A stretch of DNA of 28,289 nucleotides from a virus: IMG/VR virus record IMGVR_UViG_3300010430_000377, positions 1 to 28,289 of that record, one strand, 5' to 3'. Shown here in pieces: positions 12,896 to 22,214 of this stretch (its first letter is position 1; the number at the start of each line of letters is the position of its first letter). The translations under genes were made by a program, and so were the position numbers. The notes beneath the pieces are model-generated. The model had not been told where the DNA came from and made no database searches. It saw only the letters and a program-made list of their open reading frames with translations.

Positions 12896-13681
12896 CTACG
12901 CTGTTACTAGCTGCTTTAACTTTGTTTTTGCTTTCTCCAGTAGACGTTTGGCCCACATAGCATAAATCCAGTCCAGTTCAAAAGAGATACTCCTACGAGC
13001 AGTCTTCAGCGCAGCAACAGCAGTAGTCCCTACCCCTGAGAAAGGGTCAACAACAAGGTCACCAGGGTTAGTGAAGACCTTGATTACATCCTCAAATAAA
13101 GCGTCAGGCTTCTTTGTGGGGTGCAGTATGTCTTGTTCCGTATTGTGGTAGAAGATGCCATCCTCGTAGCCCTTAGCTACTAGACGCCTTCCACACTCGC
13201 TACAAAAGCGCTCGTCAGCTAGCTCACCAGGGACGCAGCACTTCCGTGTTCTAACAGGAGCACCGTCCATGTGGAACGTCCATGAAGCTCCAGGCTTCAC
13301 AGCGTAGAGAGCATACTCCATACGCCCTATGACACGTCTGCTCATGTTACGAGGGATGGGATTGAACTTATACCAATGCAGGGGGCTCTTAACATCCATT
13401 CCCAGGATACGAAGAGCCTCTGATATGGTGGTCATGTTCTTCCAGTCGTTCCAGATGACAATAGCGCCACCAGGCTTGAGAGCATCAACCGCAGCTTTAA
13501 GCCACCCTACTTGATCGAACCCACCATCCCAGGAGAAGTCGATACCGCGTCTTCCCATCGTATCTAGGTTGTTAGGACGGCTAGTGTTGTAAGGTGGATC
13601 TGTAAGGACCAACGCCACAGACTCTGGTGCGAGCCTTTTGAGTAGGCGGAATGAATCCCCGCAGTAGATGCCCTCTTTCAC
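12896..13681 (-). CDS. DNA methyltransferase, DPPY type
   Basis: 261 aa. Catalytic motif IV DPPYNTS near residue 28 comes first and the AdoMet-binding motif DPFSGVGTTAVAAL near residue 217 last, the order of beta-group N4-cytosine/N6-adenine methylases. A cysteine-rich insert (CCVPGELADERFCSECGR) probably binds zinc. No restriction partner is adjacent, so protection against host restriction or regulation is more likely than a full RM system. 8 nt separate it from the reductase. Confidence 0.9.
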   Translation of the reverse strand: MKEGIYCGDSFRLLKRLAPESVALVLTDPPYNTSRPNNLDTMGRRGIDFSWDGGFDQVGWLKAAVDALKPGGAIVIWNDWKNMTTISEALRILGMDVKSPLHWYKFNPIPRNMSRRVIGRMEYALYAVKPGASWTFHMDGAPVRTRKCCVPGELADERFCSECGRRLVAKGYEDGIFYHNTEQDILHPTKKPDALFEDVIKVFTNPGDLVVDPFSGVGTTAVAALKTARRSISFELDWIYAMWAKRLLEKAKTKLKQLVTA

Positions 13682-13683
13682 GA

Positions 13684-14253
13684 CTATACCCTACATCCAG
13701 CCCAGTACTTGGGCTCAACATCGATGACGGCATAACCTTCATCTTGAACATCTGCTAATTTGGTTCCGTCTGGCAGTCTCCAATGAAGCTTGCGAACCAC
13801 CTGACGTTCCCTCCCCGTGGCTAAGCATACCAGGGTAACTGAGACCTCACCAGCCTGGGCAAGCAAAGGTGAGCAATTCGGACAATACAAGGACTTACAG
13901 TTGGGTCGGTGGTAACGTGGGCCACCGCATCTACTACAAGATCCTACTCGATCTTTTTGCCTGTAACAAGATGGACAAATAAGTGCTGGTGCGTTCCAGC
14001 TTTCTATGTGGTGCTTGTCATCGACCTGACAGTGAGGGTATTGGCATTGGTTGCCTTTAGTCTCTTTGTTGCGCTTCTTCTTGCGCTCGTTGTACCAACC
14101 GTTGGCCTTACTGACAGCCCTGTTCTTCTCCTTACGGTAGGCAATCCTACAACCCGGAGAACAATAGAGACGCTTGTTTGCTAACGAGCCTGGACCCCAA
14201 ACAATCTCAAACAACGCACCGCACTGAGGATAGTTGCAACGTCTTGTTTTCAT
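13684..14253 (-). CDS. Cysteine-rich zinc-finger protein
   Basis: 189 aa with at least 16 cysteines in CxxC-like groups: CNYPQC, CSPGC, CQYPHC, CPSC, CSRCG, CPNC. A basic segment (YNERKKKRNKETKG) sits between the first and second clusters. Several treble-clef/zinc-ribbon units in tandem suggest nucleic acid binding. Ends 2 nt before the methylase start. Confidence 0.75.
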   Translation of the reverse strand: MKTRRCNYPQCGALFEIVWGPGSLANKRLYCSPGCRIAYRKEKNRAVSKANGWYNERKKKRNKETKGNQCQYPHCQVDDKHHIESWNAPALICPSCYRQKDRVGSCSRCGGPRYHRPNCKSLYCPNCSPLLAQAGEVSVTLVCLATGRERQVVRKLHWRLPDGTKLADVQDEGYAVIDVEPKYWAGCRV

Positions 14254-14295
14254 CTGTTACCCCAAGCGATCCTCACACAGTATACCGTACATGCT

Positions 14296-14333
14296 GGGGC
14301 GGGGGTCTAGGAATTAACCCAGACCCCCGCCCC
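14296..14333 (-). terminator. GC-rich intergenic hairpin
   Basis: Perfect 13-bp stem GGGGCGGGGGTCT/AGACCCCCGCCCC with a 12-nt loop between the acidic-protein and zinc-protein genes. No T-run on either side, so it may act as a Rho-assisted terminator, a processing site or an mRNA stabiliser. Confidence 0.5.
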
Positions 14334-14356
14334 GCGCTAAGCTCGCTGGAAGGCGA

Positions 14357-15271
14357 CTACTCTTCGGTAGTCACATCCTCGACGGTGTTAGAAATCCACT
14401 CATCGCGCATCTCATCGAACTGCTCCACCAAGACGTTGGTGAAGGCGAAGACAGGCGCGATCTTACCACGCCGCTTCACAGCCCGCTTCTCAGACACGTT
14501 GATGTTGAGGACATACTTGCCCCCACGCGGACGCTTGACACCGCCGCCAGCCCTGGAGTCGTAATCCAGGTCGAAGCCAATGGCCTCCAAGCAGCGAGCG
14601 GTAACCAGGAGGTGAGAGATGTCCTCATACTCCTGCACGTGGGCGTAATCATCACCCACCAAAGCGGTGACCTCATCGAGAGAAGGAACACCAGTCTCCT
14701 CGTAAGAAGAAGTAGTGGTAGTCTTGGGCTTGTTCTTGGAACCCTTGGGGCGACCACGACGAGTAACAGGCTCTTCAGCCTCTTCCTCTTCCTCGTCATC
14801 TACCTCAACGGAATCCTCATCCTCGTCAAGCTCCTCTTCTTCCTCTTCCTCTTCTTCCTCCTCTTCCTCGTCGGACTCCTCCTCTAGGTCGTCCTCTTCT
14901 TCTTCCTCGTCTTCCTCTTCCTCCTCGTCAGAGTCGTCCTCAAGGTCGGCGTCGTCATCGTCCTCAGCCTCAACCTCGTCTTCGTCCTCGTCGGTATCCT
15001 CGTCCTCAAGCTCCTCAAGCTCCTCTTCCTCAAGCTCCTCTTCCTCTTCCTCAGCGAAGCGACCCTGAGCCTCAAGAGCGCTGTAGAAACGCTGCTTAAT
15101 GTTCTTCCGCTTCACCAGTCGCTGGATCAGGCTCTCAAAACGAGGGCTGTCCACCGTGTTGTCCTCAAGGAACGCTTCGAAGATGTCTCGAACAGCATCA
15201 GCCTTGGCGATACTGTACTTCTTGATGAGGGTGTCGAGCCACTTTGGCAGCTTAGTCGTTGTCTTACTCAT
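14357..15271 (-). CDS. Highly acidic protein with AT-hook
   Basis: 304 aa. Residues 1-70 form a helical, basic domain; about 72-165 are almost only Glu/Asp/Ser; RRGRPKGSKNK near 170 is an AT-hook; the C-terminal 120 residues are a mixed-composition domain. Such acid stretches mimic DNA or hold basic proteins, and the AT-hook binds the minor groove, so a DNA-organising or packaging-associated role is possible. Upstream TTGCCT/TATATT could be a promoter (19-nt spacing), with GAGGAG before the ATG. The plus strand shows a mirror Ser-rich ORF, which is a shadow. Confidence 0.75.
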   Translation of the reverse strand: MSKTTTKLPKWLDTLIKKYSIAKADAVRDIFEAFLEDNTVDSPRFESLIQRLVKRKNIKQRFYSALEAQGRFAEEEEEELEEEELEELEDEDTDEDEDEVEAEDDDDADLEDDSDEEEEEDEEEEEDDLEEESDEEEEEEEEEEEEELDEDEDSVEVDDEEEEEAEEPVTRRGRPKGSKNKPKTTTTSSYEETGVPSLDEVTALVGDDYAHVQEYEDISHLLVTARCLEAIGFDLDYDSRAGGGVKRPRGGKYVLNINVSEKRAVKRRGKIAPVFAFTNVLVEQFDEMRDEWISNTVEDVTTEE

Positions 15272-15410
15272 AGTGCGTGATTGCTCCTCTCGCAGGGGTT
15301 TTCCTTAGCTGGTCCCCATGACCCGCTACGAGCAATATAGTCGCAGACACCGACAAAAAGGCAAGCATGGAATAATGAAAATAAGGAATATCAGAAGTTC
15401 CTAAAGGCGA

Positions 15411-16292
15411 CTAACTTAGAGCAGCCTTCAGACGCCTTAGATGGGTTTCCCTGCTTACACCAGTGCGTAGACGATCAAAATACGCTTGACTCACTTGTCT
15501 AACCGCGATGGAGCACCTGCAGTTAGACAAGCAGCGGGTATGTCCCGATGCTGGCGTAATAGGGATGTTGAACTTCGTGAACGGAGATTGGGATGCCATG
15601 TACTTGCATTGAGGGCAGATCCTGTTGTCGATCTTGGATACCCAAAAGAGCGCATGGTTAGGAGGTGTTACTGCAACACGACCACTATAGTAGATAGACC
15701 CAACAGTAGACACATACATTCCAGTACGATGTGGCCACTTGTTTGGGAACTTATTGGTCTTGATGTCATTAAGGAACTGGTTGAGATAACGCATCTCCTG
15801 TCGGAACGCGCCTTCAACCCACTGGCGATCCTTAGAAGTAATGAGCTTGTTACCACCAGCTGTAAGGAAGGTAGACGAGCCTGTAGACCGTAGCCCTAGC
15901 TCGTAGCCTCTGTAGTAAGCGTCCTTCAGGATGCTCTTAAACTCCTTGGAGAAGTTCCTGAAGTTGGATCGCTTCTTCTTCTTGTAGTTATCAGTGAGGG
16001 CCAACAACCGTACATGCGTATCCTGCAACATCTTCTCCAGCTTCTTTCTAGCTGCAGATCGTGCCTTAGATTTACCCTTCTGGAAGGACGCACCTTTAGT
16101 GGTAGCGTAGGACAGCACCACGTCACGTTCGATGTCCGTGGCAACCGTACCTACAGCTTTACCCTCTAATAAGGTGGTTTTTACATCAAGGGAGATTCGA
16201 GAGTCATGTCCCTCTGGAAGCCCTTCGATGGACGGAACTTCAGCTGGACCCTGCGTGGTACAGTTACAGACTCCTTGAGTAGACCGCTCCAA
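15411..16292 (-). CDS. MuF/SPP1 gp7-like head morphogenesis protein
   Basis: 293 aa from a TTG at 16292. The C-terminal part has the family signature: WVSKIDNRICPQCKYM, then GHTRCLSNCRCSI, with paired cysteines. This protein normally sits with the portal inside the prohead. The start is unsure: the first 40 residues overlap the HU gene in another frame, and GTG 16121 is the next alternative. It follows portal and HU genes in the packaging block. Confidence 0.8.
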   Translation of the reverse strand: MERSTQGVCNCTTQGPAEVPSIEGLPEGHDSRISLDVKTTLLEGKAVGTVATDIERDVVLSYATTKGASFQKGKSKARSAARKKLEKMLQDTHVRLLALTDNYKKKKRSNFRNFSKEFKSILKDAYYRGYELGLRSTGSSTFLTAGGNKLITSKDRQWVEGAFRQEMRYLNQFLNDIKTNKFPNKWPHRTGMYVSTVGSIYYSGRVAVTPPNHALFWVSKIDNRICPQCKYMASQSPFTKFNIPITPASGHTRCLSNCRCSIAVRQVSQAYFDRLRTGVSRETHLRRLKAALS

Positions 16293-16474
16293 AACGTACG
16301 CTCCTGAGATACATGAGGGGTTAGGACTCCAATACCGGAGAGCCTTACCTCGTGGCCATCCATAAGAGAATCAGCTACAACATCAAACATGTCGTTAAGG
16401 ATACGATGAGCATCCTTCTTTGTGTAACCCTTCTCAGATAGAGCCTCAGTCAATTCTTTCTTGTTCATCTTCAT
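16181..16474 (-). CDS. HU/IHF-like DNA-binding protein
   Basis: 97 aa. MNKKELTEALSEKGYTKKDAHRIL and EVRLSGIGVLTPHVSQ follow the HU fold; the arm region and the C-terminal VQLKFRPSKGFQRDM match the family end. Bends and compacts DNA as a dimer. Location between portal and MuF-type genes hints at genome condensation during packaging. Overlaps the next gene by 112 nt if that gene uses its earliest start. Confidence 0.85.
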   Translation of the reverse strand: MKMNKKELTEALSEKGYTKKDAHRILNDMFDVVADSLMDGHEVRLSGIGVLTPHVSQERTFWSGLLKESVTVPRRVQLKFRPSKGFQRDMTLESPLM

Positions 16475-16481
16475 CTCACTA

Positions 16482-18059
16482 TCACACTTTCAACGGGGGT
16501 AGGGGGTTAAGAGCCCAATTGTCTGGGTATGTGTCACACATACTCTGACGAGCAAGTTTCCCTATCAGATAAGCCTCCATCAGCTTCTTCGAGTTTTCAG
16601 GGTTGCTTTGCACCAGCTGCACTAGCTTATCTGCATCTGGTGCAGACACTTGACCCTGGCCTTGAATGTCAGGAAGGTTACCCAGGAACATCTCAATGTC
16701 CTCATCGGAGAGGCGTAGGAAGTTCCTAAGGGTCCAGGTCATCCAGCGCTTCTGATCCATAATCTCAGCAGCTTGTAGACCTACGTTCATTGCCGTCTGC
16801 ACCATATCCATACGTAGCTGATAAACCTTACTACGCATTAGCTCATCAAGGTAGGAGACCGGAGCCATCCCAATCTTGAAAGCGTTCTTTGGATCCTCTG
16901 GATCTATGCCCTTATACACCAGCTGAATAGCAATCATTCTACGAACACCAGAAAGAAACGCCTTTCTGATCGACTTGATTGTAGACGCAAACCGCACGCT
17001 TTGTGAAGAAAGAGTTGACTCTCCTGAGAGGATGCCCTGGCTCTCCTCGAACCCCATGTAACCTCTAGGGATACGCAAGGATCCGAAGAGCTTGTTGCGC
17101 TGGTATTCAACATCAACAATGTCGCTAATGTTTGGTGTGCCGTTCAGCTTCTCTACACGAGACTGTGAACCCTCACGAACAGGCCAGAATAGCTCAGCAT
17201 CGATTGCAGACGGCTCCCATTGGGTTCTGAAGTCTCCAGAGCCTTTGTTTAGGTGCTCACGCTTCTTGATGGACTTACGCCACCTGTTAACGATGTCGTA
17301 AGCCTCTTCTGGAGTAGCATTACCAACATCGACGTAGTAGATCAGCCTGTCAGTAGCTCGCGTCATACGGTAGACAACTAGAGAGTCCTCTACCATCTTC
17401 AGCTGTTCCCAAGCCGTAGCGGCTGGGTACAGAATAGAGTCACCGTATAGGTTGTCTCGCTCTCTGGAAGGCATCCTGAAGTGAATGACCTCCCACGGAC
17501 GCCACTTGATTTCGCTACTGGTCTTCTTGATGGTCTTGTTCTTATTACCCTGCGCGTTGGGCCTGAACCCTAACAGCTTACCGTGCTCTTCTACACGAGC
17601 TATGTTAATCGGTGGAGGGGACATCATATGGATAATGTCTCCGGTCTCGCTGTTGTGGGTAAGAGCTTCGAAGTGGTCACCGTTCTTAATCATCTTGCGA
17701 ACAATGCCCTGGCCTTTCTCCTCCATACTGATCTGCTCTAGGAATTTCTTACCAACGCGAACTACATCAGCGTTGTCAGAATCAATCCAGATACTTGCAT
17801 CATGCTCTAGGTCGTAGACAAACGTTTCCTCAGCGTACAGATCCAGCGCACTAGCGATCAACTCATACTGATCCATCCGGTCCCAGCTACGATACCTAGC
17901 AGCCCTATCCCTAGGGCGGCGGGTCTGCTGGTTGTAGTATTTCCAAGCAGCATCAGCACCATACTGATCCGGTGCTCCTGAGAACGGATGCTTGACCTGA
18001 GTGACGGCCTGGTCTAGGCCGAAGTATCTTCTTACACCGAAGAAGTCTAGAAGTCCCAT
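16482..18059 (-). CDS. Portal protein (T4 gp20-like)
   Basis: 525 aa. The segment RLIYYVDVGNATPEEAYDI, followed by FRTQWEPSAIDAELFWPVREGSQSRVEKL and NISDIVDVEYQRNKLFGSLRIPRGYM, corresponds to the wing/stem of gp20-type portals. Forms the dodecameric ring at one capsid vertex through which DNA enters and the terminase docks. Starts 13 nt inside the terminase gene end, so the pair is coupled. Confidence 0.88.
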   Translation of the reverse strand: MGLLDFFGVRRYFGLDQAVTQVKHPFSGAPDQYGADAAWKYYNQQTRRPRDRAARYRSWDRMDQYELIASALDLYAEETFVYDLEHDASIWIDSDNADVVRVGKKFLEQISMEEKGQGIVRKMIKNGDHFEALTHNSETGDIIHMMSPPPINIARVEEHGKLLGFRPNAQGNKNKTIKKTSSEIKWRPWEVIHFRMPSRERDNLYGDSILYPAATAWEQLKMVEDSLVVYRMTRATDRLIYYVDVGNATPEEAYDIVNRWRKSIKKREHLNKGSGDFRTQWEPSAIDAELFWPVREGSQSRVEKLNGTPNISDIVDVEYQRNKLFGSLRIPRGYMGFEESQGILSGESTLSSQSVRFASTIKSIRKAFLSGVRRMIAIQLVYKGIDPEDPKNAFKIGMAPVSYLDELMRSKVYQLRMDMVQTAMNVGLQAAEIMDQKRWMTWTLRNFLRLSDEDIEMFLGNLPDIQGQGQVSAPDADKLVQLVQSNPENSKKLMEAYLIGKLARQSMCDTYPDNWALNPLPPLKV

Positions 18060-19990
18060 GTGTTTTCTCCCTGTTGGACACCCGTAACATAGCCATCCTC
18101 GGTCTTTACCCTACGATTGAACATTCGCTTAGCGAAGTTGCCCTTAACAGGCTTATCGTGGTGGCTCGGGTATATTGTGTTGTCTTGGATGCAGTGGAAG
18201 ACAGCACCAGCTACAGCATCAGATACGTCCTTGGACCCATCCTCAGGGTGGTCCACCTTGACCTTGGTCCCCTTAATGACTCTCTGTAGCTGACCAACCT
18301 CCTCTACGAACGGCTCGTAGTTGTACATTCGCAAGCGTTCTTCCATCAGTAGGTCTCGTAAGCAGTCATAAGAATCTGTCTTACGGTCAACAGAGTGTAG
18401 TTCAGACTTAAGCCCTGCTTTGTTAAGGTCTTGGATAGAAGACGCCGACTGGTAGCCATCATATGTTACTTTGCCAAATCTGTAACCGTTCCTTCTCAAA
18501 AAGAGGAAGAATTCTCTGATCGCAGAGATGTCTATCTCTCCTCCGGGCGCGGCCTTGACCTGTAGCATGAAATCAATGTTTACTTCTAGTGCTGCGACGT
18601 TGTAGTACAACTGGTCCTTAATGGTTCTACGCTCTCTACGCATACCAGATGAGTGCGCAACACAGATGCCTGCGCAGTCTCCGTTTAGAGCCAAGTCAAC
18701 GTGAGCATACCTTGTACAATCAGGGTTTACTCGTGGTGCGTAGCGAGACCCCACTACCTTACAAACATCTCGTATCTTAAACCAGTCTGAAATCTTGGGC
18801 ATCTGTGCGTAGTCAAGCTCAAGAGTCTCAACTGTAAACGGGTGCTGCCAATTAGCTGTGGAGCACTTGAGGAGCTTGGTGCGATCCTGCAAGTAGTTGG
18901 AGATTGCGTAGATAGGCAGACCAGCAATGTCACGAATAGCTTGGTCAATGTTGTTAGCGAACATGTCCATGTGCTCAATAGGCACATCAACTACCATCTG
19001 GTCTACAGGATTAGGTTCCTTCTCCTTCAGTATCCTAGATGGCTTGTACTTGTTACCAACGGCTACACGGAACGTATCACCGCTGTAGTAATCCGGTGGT
19101 CTGGTTTCCCACAGAGCATACTCAGACAGATGGACACCAGTCTGCCCAACGAAACGTTGGATGTGTTTTTCTAGGAAGTCCGTCTCTGTATTGCGGGATG
19201 ATATAACGCAGAGCAAACCAGGCGTGTGCCCACGATACTGATACTGACCAGTAATACGAGCGCGGATTTGGTAGTAGAGCTTGTAGGCTTCACCGATGGC
19301 TCCACCCTTCATAAAGTTAGCCTCATCGATGATTACGCAGATCATGGCACGACCGAGAGCGTGAAGCTCCTTAGAACCAAAATTGACGCGAATACGATGA
19401 GGAAACTCAAGACGGTAGTTAACCTTCTTATTCCTAGGGAAGTACTTCTTGAAGTAAGGGGATGTATCCACGAACTGCTTCATGTAATCGAAAGCAGTTT
19501 CCTCAGCTTCAGATAGGCGAACGGAGAAGATACCAAAATAGATGGCAGTATTAGGGTCACCTAGACCTAGGTAGGTCTGTGGGTTCTTCGTGCAAGACAG
19601 AAGGTAGAGCTTGTAGGTACAAGCTACTGCTGCGGTCCACGTCTTACCTCCACGGATAGCACCCGTGAAGATCCACTCAAAGATATCAGAACCAGGCTTA
19701 AAAACGTTGTTAAGCTCCTCCATCCATACTGGATATATCCCCTCACAGGACTTGCCCAAGTAGAACGGATCTTTAACGAACGTCTCGATGTCTACTGGCT
19801 CACGGATGTAGTCAATAGAATACATCTTGCTAAGCGTGTCAGACTTACCAAACTGCAGCTGCTCTCTGAGCATCTGGATAGCCCACTGTTGTTCCTCATC
19901 AGAGAGGTTCACCAGAATCTTGGCTATACGGTCGGCATCTACGCCCTCCGTAGCGCTTAGAGCTTTAAGAATCTCTTCCTGGCTCAACAT
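18047..19990 (-). CDS. terL: Terminase large subunit
   Basis: 647 aa. ATPase: Walker A TGAIRGGKTWTA near residue 110, Walker B MICVIIDEAN near 220, and SSRNTETD as a coupling motif. Nuclease: RYAHVDLALNGDCAG near 430 and the final acidic residues in DVSDAVAG near 595 form the RNase H-like metal site. Pumps DNA into the prohead and cuts concatemers. Overlaps both neighbours. Confidence 0.93.
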   Translation of the reverse strand: MLSQEEILKALSATEGVDADRIAKILVNLSDEEQQWAIQMLREQLQFGKSDTLSKMYSIDYIREPVDIETFVKDPFYLGKSCEGIYPVWMEELNNVFKPGSDIFEWIFTGAIRGGKTWTAAVACTYKLYLLSCTKNPQTYLGLGDPNTAIYFGIFSVRLSEAEETAFDYMKQFVDTSPYFKKYFPRNKKVNYRLEFPHRIRVNFGSKELHALGRAMICVIIDEANFMKGGAIGEAYKLYYQIRARITGQYQYRGHTPGLLCVISSRNTETDFLEKHIQRFVGQTGVHLSEYALWETRPPDYYSGDTFRVAVGNKYKPSRILKEKEPNPVDQMVVDVPIEHMDMFANNIDQAIRDIAGLPIYAISNYLQDRTKLLKCSTANWQHPFTVETLELDYAQMPKISDWFKIRDVCKVVGSRYAPRVNPDCTRYAHVDLALNGDCAGICVAHSSGMRRERRTIKDQLYYNVAALEVNIDFMLQVKAAPGGEIDISAIREFFLFLRRNGYRFGKVTYDGYQSASSIQDLNKAGLKSELHSVDRKTDSYDCLRDLLMEERLRMYNYEPFVEEVGQLQRVIKGTKVKVDHPEDGSKDVSDAVAGAVFHCIQDNTIYPSHHDKPVKGNFAKRMFNRRVKTEDGYVTGVQQGENTWDF

Positions 19991-20579
19991 CTATTACCTC
20001 TGCGTCTGTATCTAGGATTGGTAGCTCGGTAGCCGTGCCACCAAACGCGTTCAGAAGACCAGCCACAGCGTGCCTGATAGACTCTCGGGACTGCGCACTA
20101 GGAACGTCCTCGCGTGCTAGTGTGAGCGACCTAGCGTCTACCATGTTAATTAGGATCTGCGCACCAGTTGTGGCATCCTCAGTGGACTTGTTAACGAAGT
20201 CGATGTCTTCCTTAACTAGGCTCTGCACAATCTTCATAGCTTGAAGTAGCTCACCTGTCTCCATCATGGCCAGACGCTCAGGACGGAACAGGTTGTCTTG
20301 TATATCATCTGCGATGCCGATTAGGTTAGCTACACGCTTCATCCGCTGCATAGCTAGAACCGACATGAACATACTGGAGCGGTCACGAGACTCTGAAAGG
20401 AGGTGTCTTAAACCGTCTTTGGACGAGAGCTTAAGCTCATCACCCTTCGTAGCCCAGTTAGCAATCTTGCCAAGAATCTCTTTAGGCTCTTCGCTTACTG
20501 TGGTATGTATTTCCTTTGCCGGAAGAAGGTCTCCTCCTTCCTCCTCTATACTTACATCAATGAAGTCGTCTTCGCTCAT
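19965..20579 (-). CDS. Hypothetical protein before terminase; small terminase candidate
   Basis: 204 aa, mainly helical, with acidic N-terminus and C-terminus and a central helical block (about residues 60-130). No helix-turn-helix that I can define. Its end overlaps the terminase large subunit start by 26 nt. Position fits a small terminase subunit, but this is context only. Confidence 0.6.
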   Translation of the reverse strand: MSEDDFIDVSIEEEGGDLLPAKEIHTTVSEEPKEILGKIANWATKGDELKLSSKDGLRHLLSESRDRSSMFMSVLAMQRMKRVANLIGIADDIQDNLFRPERLAMMETGELLQAMKIVQSLVKEDIDFVNKSTEDATTGAQILINMVDARSLTLAREDVPSAQSRESIRHAVAGLLNAFGGTATELPILDTDAEVIDVEPGRDS

Positions 20580-20972
20580 TTAGAAATGTGCCTTCATGTC
20601 GTTGTAGATCCGTTGAACGTGTATCTCATCTATATCGTAGCGTGCAGCCAAATCCTTTACAACATCAGGCATTATCTTTTTCTTCTTTCCCGATGTGCGA
20701 GCTTTCTCCATCCCAAGATAGATGTATGTGTCTCTAATTGCATCCTCTAGAACCCGCTTGGTTGGCACCTTCACGGTTGTCCCTGCAAATATGTCTAAGA
20801 ACTGTAGTAGCTTTTCCTTACCAAAGATGTCATAAAGCTCTGGCAGCAAAGTGTTTTTACCCGCTCGTAATAGTGCTACTTGCAGGGCATCAATATGACT
20901 AAACGAACTACGATCAAAAATCGCAAACTGTGGAGTCTTCTTCGTTTTCTGTTTCCTCGTACTCATAATCAT
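20580..20972 (-). CDS. Helix-turn-helix-type protein
   Basis: 130 aa. Basic N-terminus (MSTRKQKTKK), a helical centre, and a C-terminal VVKDLAARYDIDEIHVQRIYNDMK that reads as a helix-turn-helix with recognition helix HVQRIYND. Could be a transcription regulator or the DNA-binding small terminase. Stop TAG abuts the next gene's start. Confidence 0.65.
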   Translation of the reverse strand: MIMSTRKQKTKKTPQFAIFDRSSFSHIDALQVALLRAGKNTLLPELYDIFGKEKLLQFLDIFAGTTVKVPTKRVLEDAIRDTYIYLGMEKARTSGKKKKIMPDVVKDLAARYDIDEIHVQRIYNDMKAHF

Positions 20973-21669
20973 CTAGCACCGCCACAAAGTGCTCTTCCTC
21001 ATTACCATACAGGAATGGAAGAGCATCACGCACCTTATACAACTCACTCCGCACGACAACTCGTGTGAAGTCCAGATAGAATTCCTGCCGCCTATACTCG
21101 ATGCCATACTTGTTAAGCAGCACTAACGGGCTAGGGAGCTTCTCTTTCATCAACGCTTCTGCGATGTAACGGCAAGCTTTCCTTTCATTAAAGTCCAACC
21201 TAGTATCGTGTTCCACATAGTCGAGAACTATCTCCTGCATCTCAGAGATGAAGATACGGTGCTCGATGTCAGCAGGAACTGCGAATGGTCTGTAGTTGAA
21301 AGACCGGATGGACTTGTCCCCATGCTCTGGCATGAAGGTCTTGTAAGCTTGCCTGACGAGGTTCCTTCGGACCAACACCTTGAGCCAATGGGCTAAGGAG
21401 TAGTCAATTGGAAGAGACTGCTCTGCAAACTTGAAGATGATCTTGTACGCGACCGGATCCATTACATCAAGATCAAACGGTCTAAAGCCAAAGAGCTTTT
21501 TCCAGCCCCAGCCAACGAACAAAGATATGACTGGTATAGCTCGCTCTACGTGCTCAAATTCTTCCGTAGCCAACCATCTAATGTAGTGGTTACGGATACC
21601 CATCCCCAGCTTAAGGAAACCGCTGCCGTTACCGTCCTCTGCATAAGTGAATGGGTATATGAATCTCAC
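20914..21669 (-). CDS. Hypothetical protein, sigma-factor-like tail possible
   Basis: 251 aa. Aromatic N-terminus, then mixed helices. The part FNERKACRYIAEALM and LLNKYGIEYRRQEFYLDF has the rhythm of a region-4-like helix-turn-helix, but I cannot assign a family. C-terminus is very acidic. Overlaps the following gene by 59 nt and the preceding resolvase by 4 nt. Confidence 0.6.
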   Translation of the reverse strand: MRFIYPFTYAEDGNGSGFLKLGMGIRNHYIRWLATEEFEHVERAIPVISLFVGWGWKKLFGFRPFDLDVMDPVAYKIIFKFAEQSLPIDYSLAHWLKVLVRRNLVRQAYKTFMPEHGDKSIRSFNYRPFAVPADIEHRIFISEMQEIVLDYVEHDTRLDFNERKACRYIAEALMKEKLPSPLVLLNKYGIEYRRQEFYLDFTRVVVRSELYKVRDALPFLYGNEEEHFVAVLDDYEYEETENEEDSTVCDF

Positions 21670-22214
21670 TCATTCAGTATAGAGGTGTCAGGCACAAGTT
21701 GCCCATCCCACTCACCGAATTCTTCGGGAACAGGGGTAACCACTATCTTAATGATGCCCTTTAAGTTCTTATGGGGAGGGGATTTGTAGGCATCTTCTAC
21801 AAAGGTATCAAGCTCACCATCAGGAACCCAACGTTTATGTCCGACTACCATGAAGTTCTGGCAATCGTCTACACCCCAGTGCTCAGCACAGGCATCCTCA
21901 ACTAGCTTGAAAAAATCAGTAACATCCCTTTTACGAACATTACCATTCTTAAAGTAGAAGGATGAGCGTTCCATTAGGAACAGAAAGCATACTGCGTAGG
22001 GGGGTTCAAAACTTAAAGGCCCGCCACACTCTGCATCTGTCTTCTCTAGATACTCCTTTATCTTAGCCTTGAACGCCTTGTAAGCGGGCTGCATGTATCT
22101 AATAGGGACAGTCTTCTTACCCTTTCGCATGACACGAGTTGAGTAAGCTTGGTTGTGGCTAGCAGGAGCAAAGGGGATGTTATAGATCCTCCGTTTTACA
22201 TCGCTCTCCGTCAT
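21666..22214 (-). CDS. RusA-like Holliday-junction resolvase
   Basis: 182 aa. The pattern KRDVTDFFKLVEDACAEHWGVDDCQ is the RusA catalytic block (Asp residues that bind Mg), and the start NIPFAPASHNQAY and the end GIIKIVVTP follow the family. Cuts four-way junctions made in recombination or replication before packaging; suits the nearby SbcC/SbcD-type genes. Confidence 0.85.
   Translation of the reverse strand: MTESDVKRRIYNIPFAPASHNQAYSTRVMRKGKKTVPIRYMQPAYKAFKAKIKEYLEKTDAECGGPLSFEPPYAVCFLFLMERSSFYFKNGNVRKRDVTDFFKLVEDACAEHWGVDDCQNFMVVGHKRWVPDGELDTFVEDAYKSPPHKNLKGIIKIVVTPVPEEFGEWDGQLVPDTSILNE

Noticed and set aside
14296-14333. Canonical intrinsic terminator
   Set aside because: Strong stem but no T-run on either strand; kept only as a hairpin with low certainty.
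14715-15068. Plus-strand Ser-rich ORF opposite the acidic tract
   Set aside because: It is the reverse complement of GAG/GAA-rich codons; poly-Ser is a by-product.
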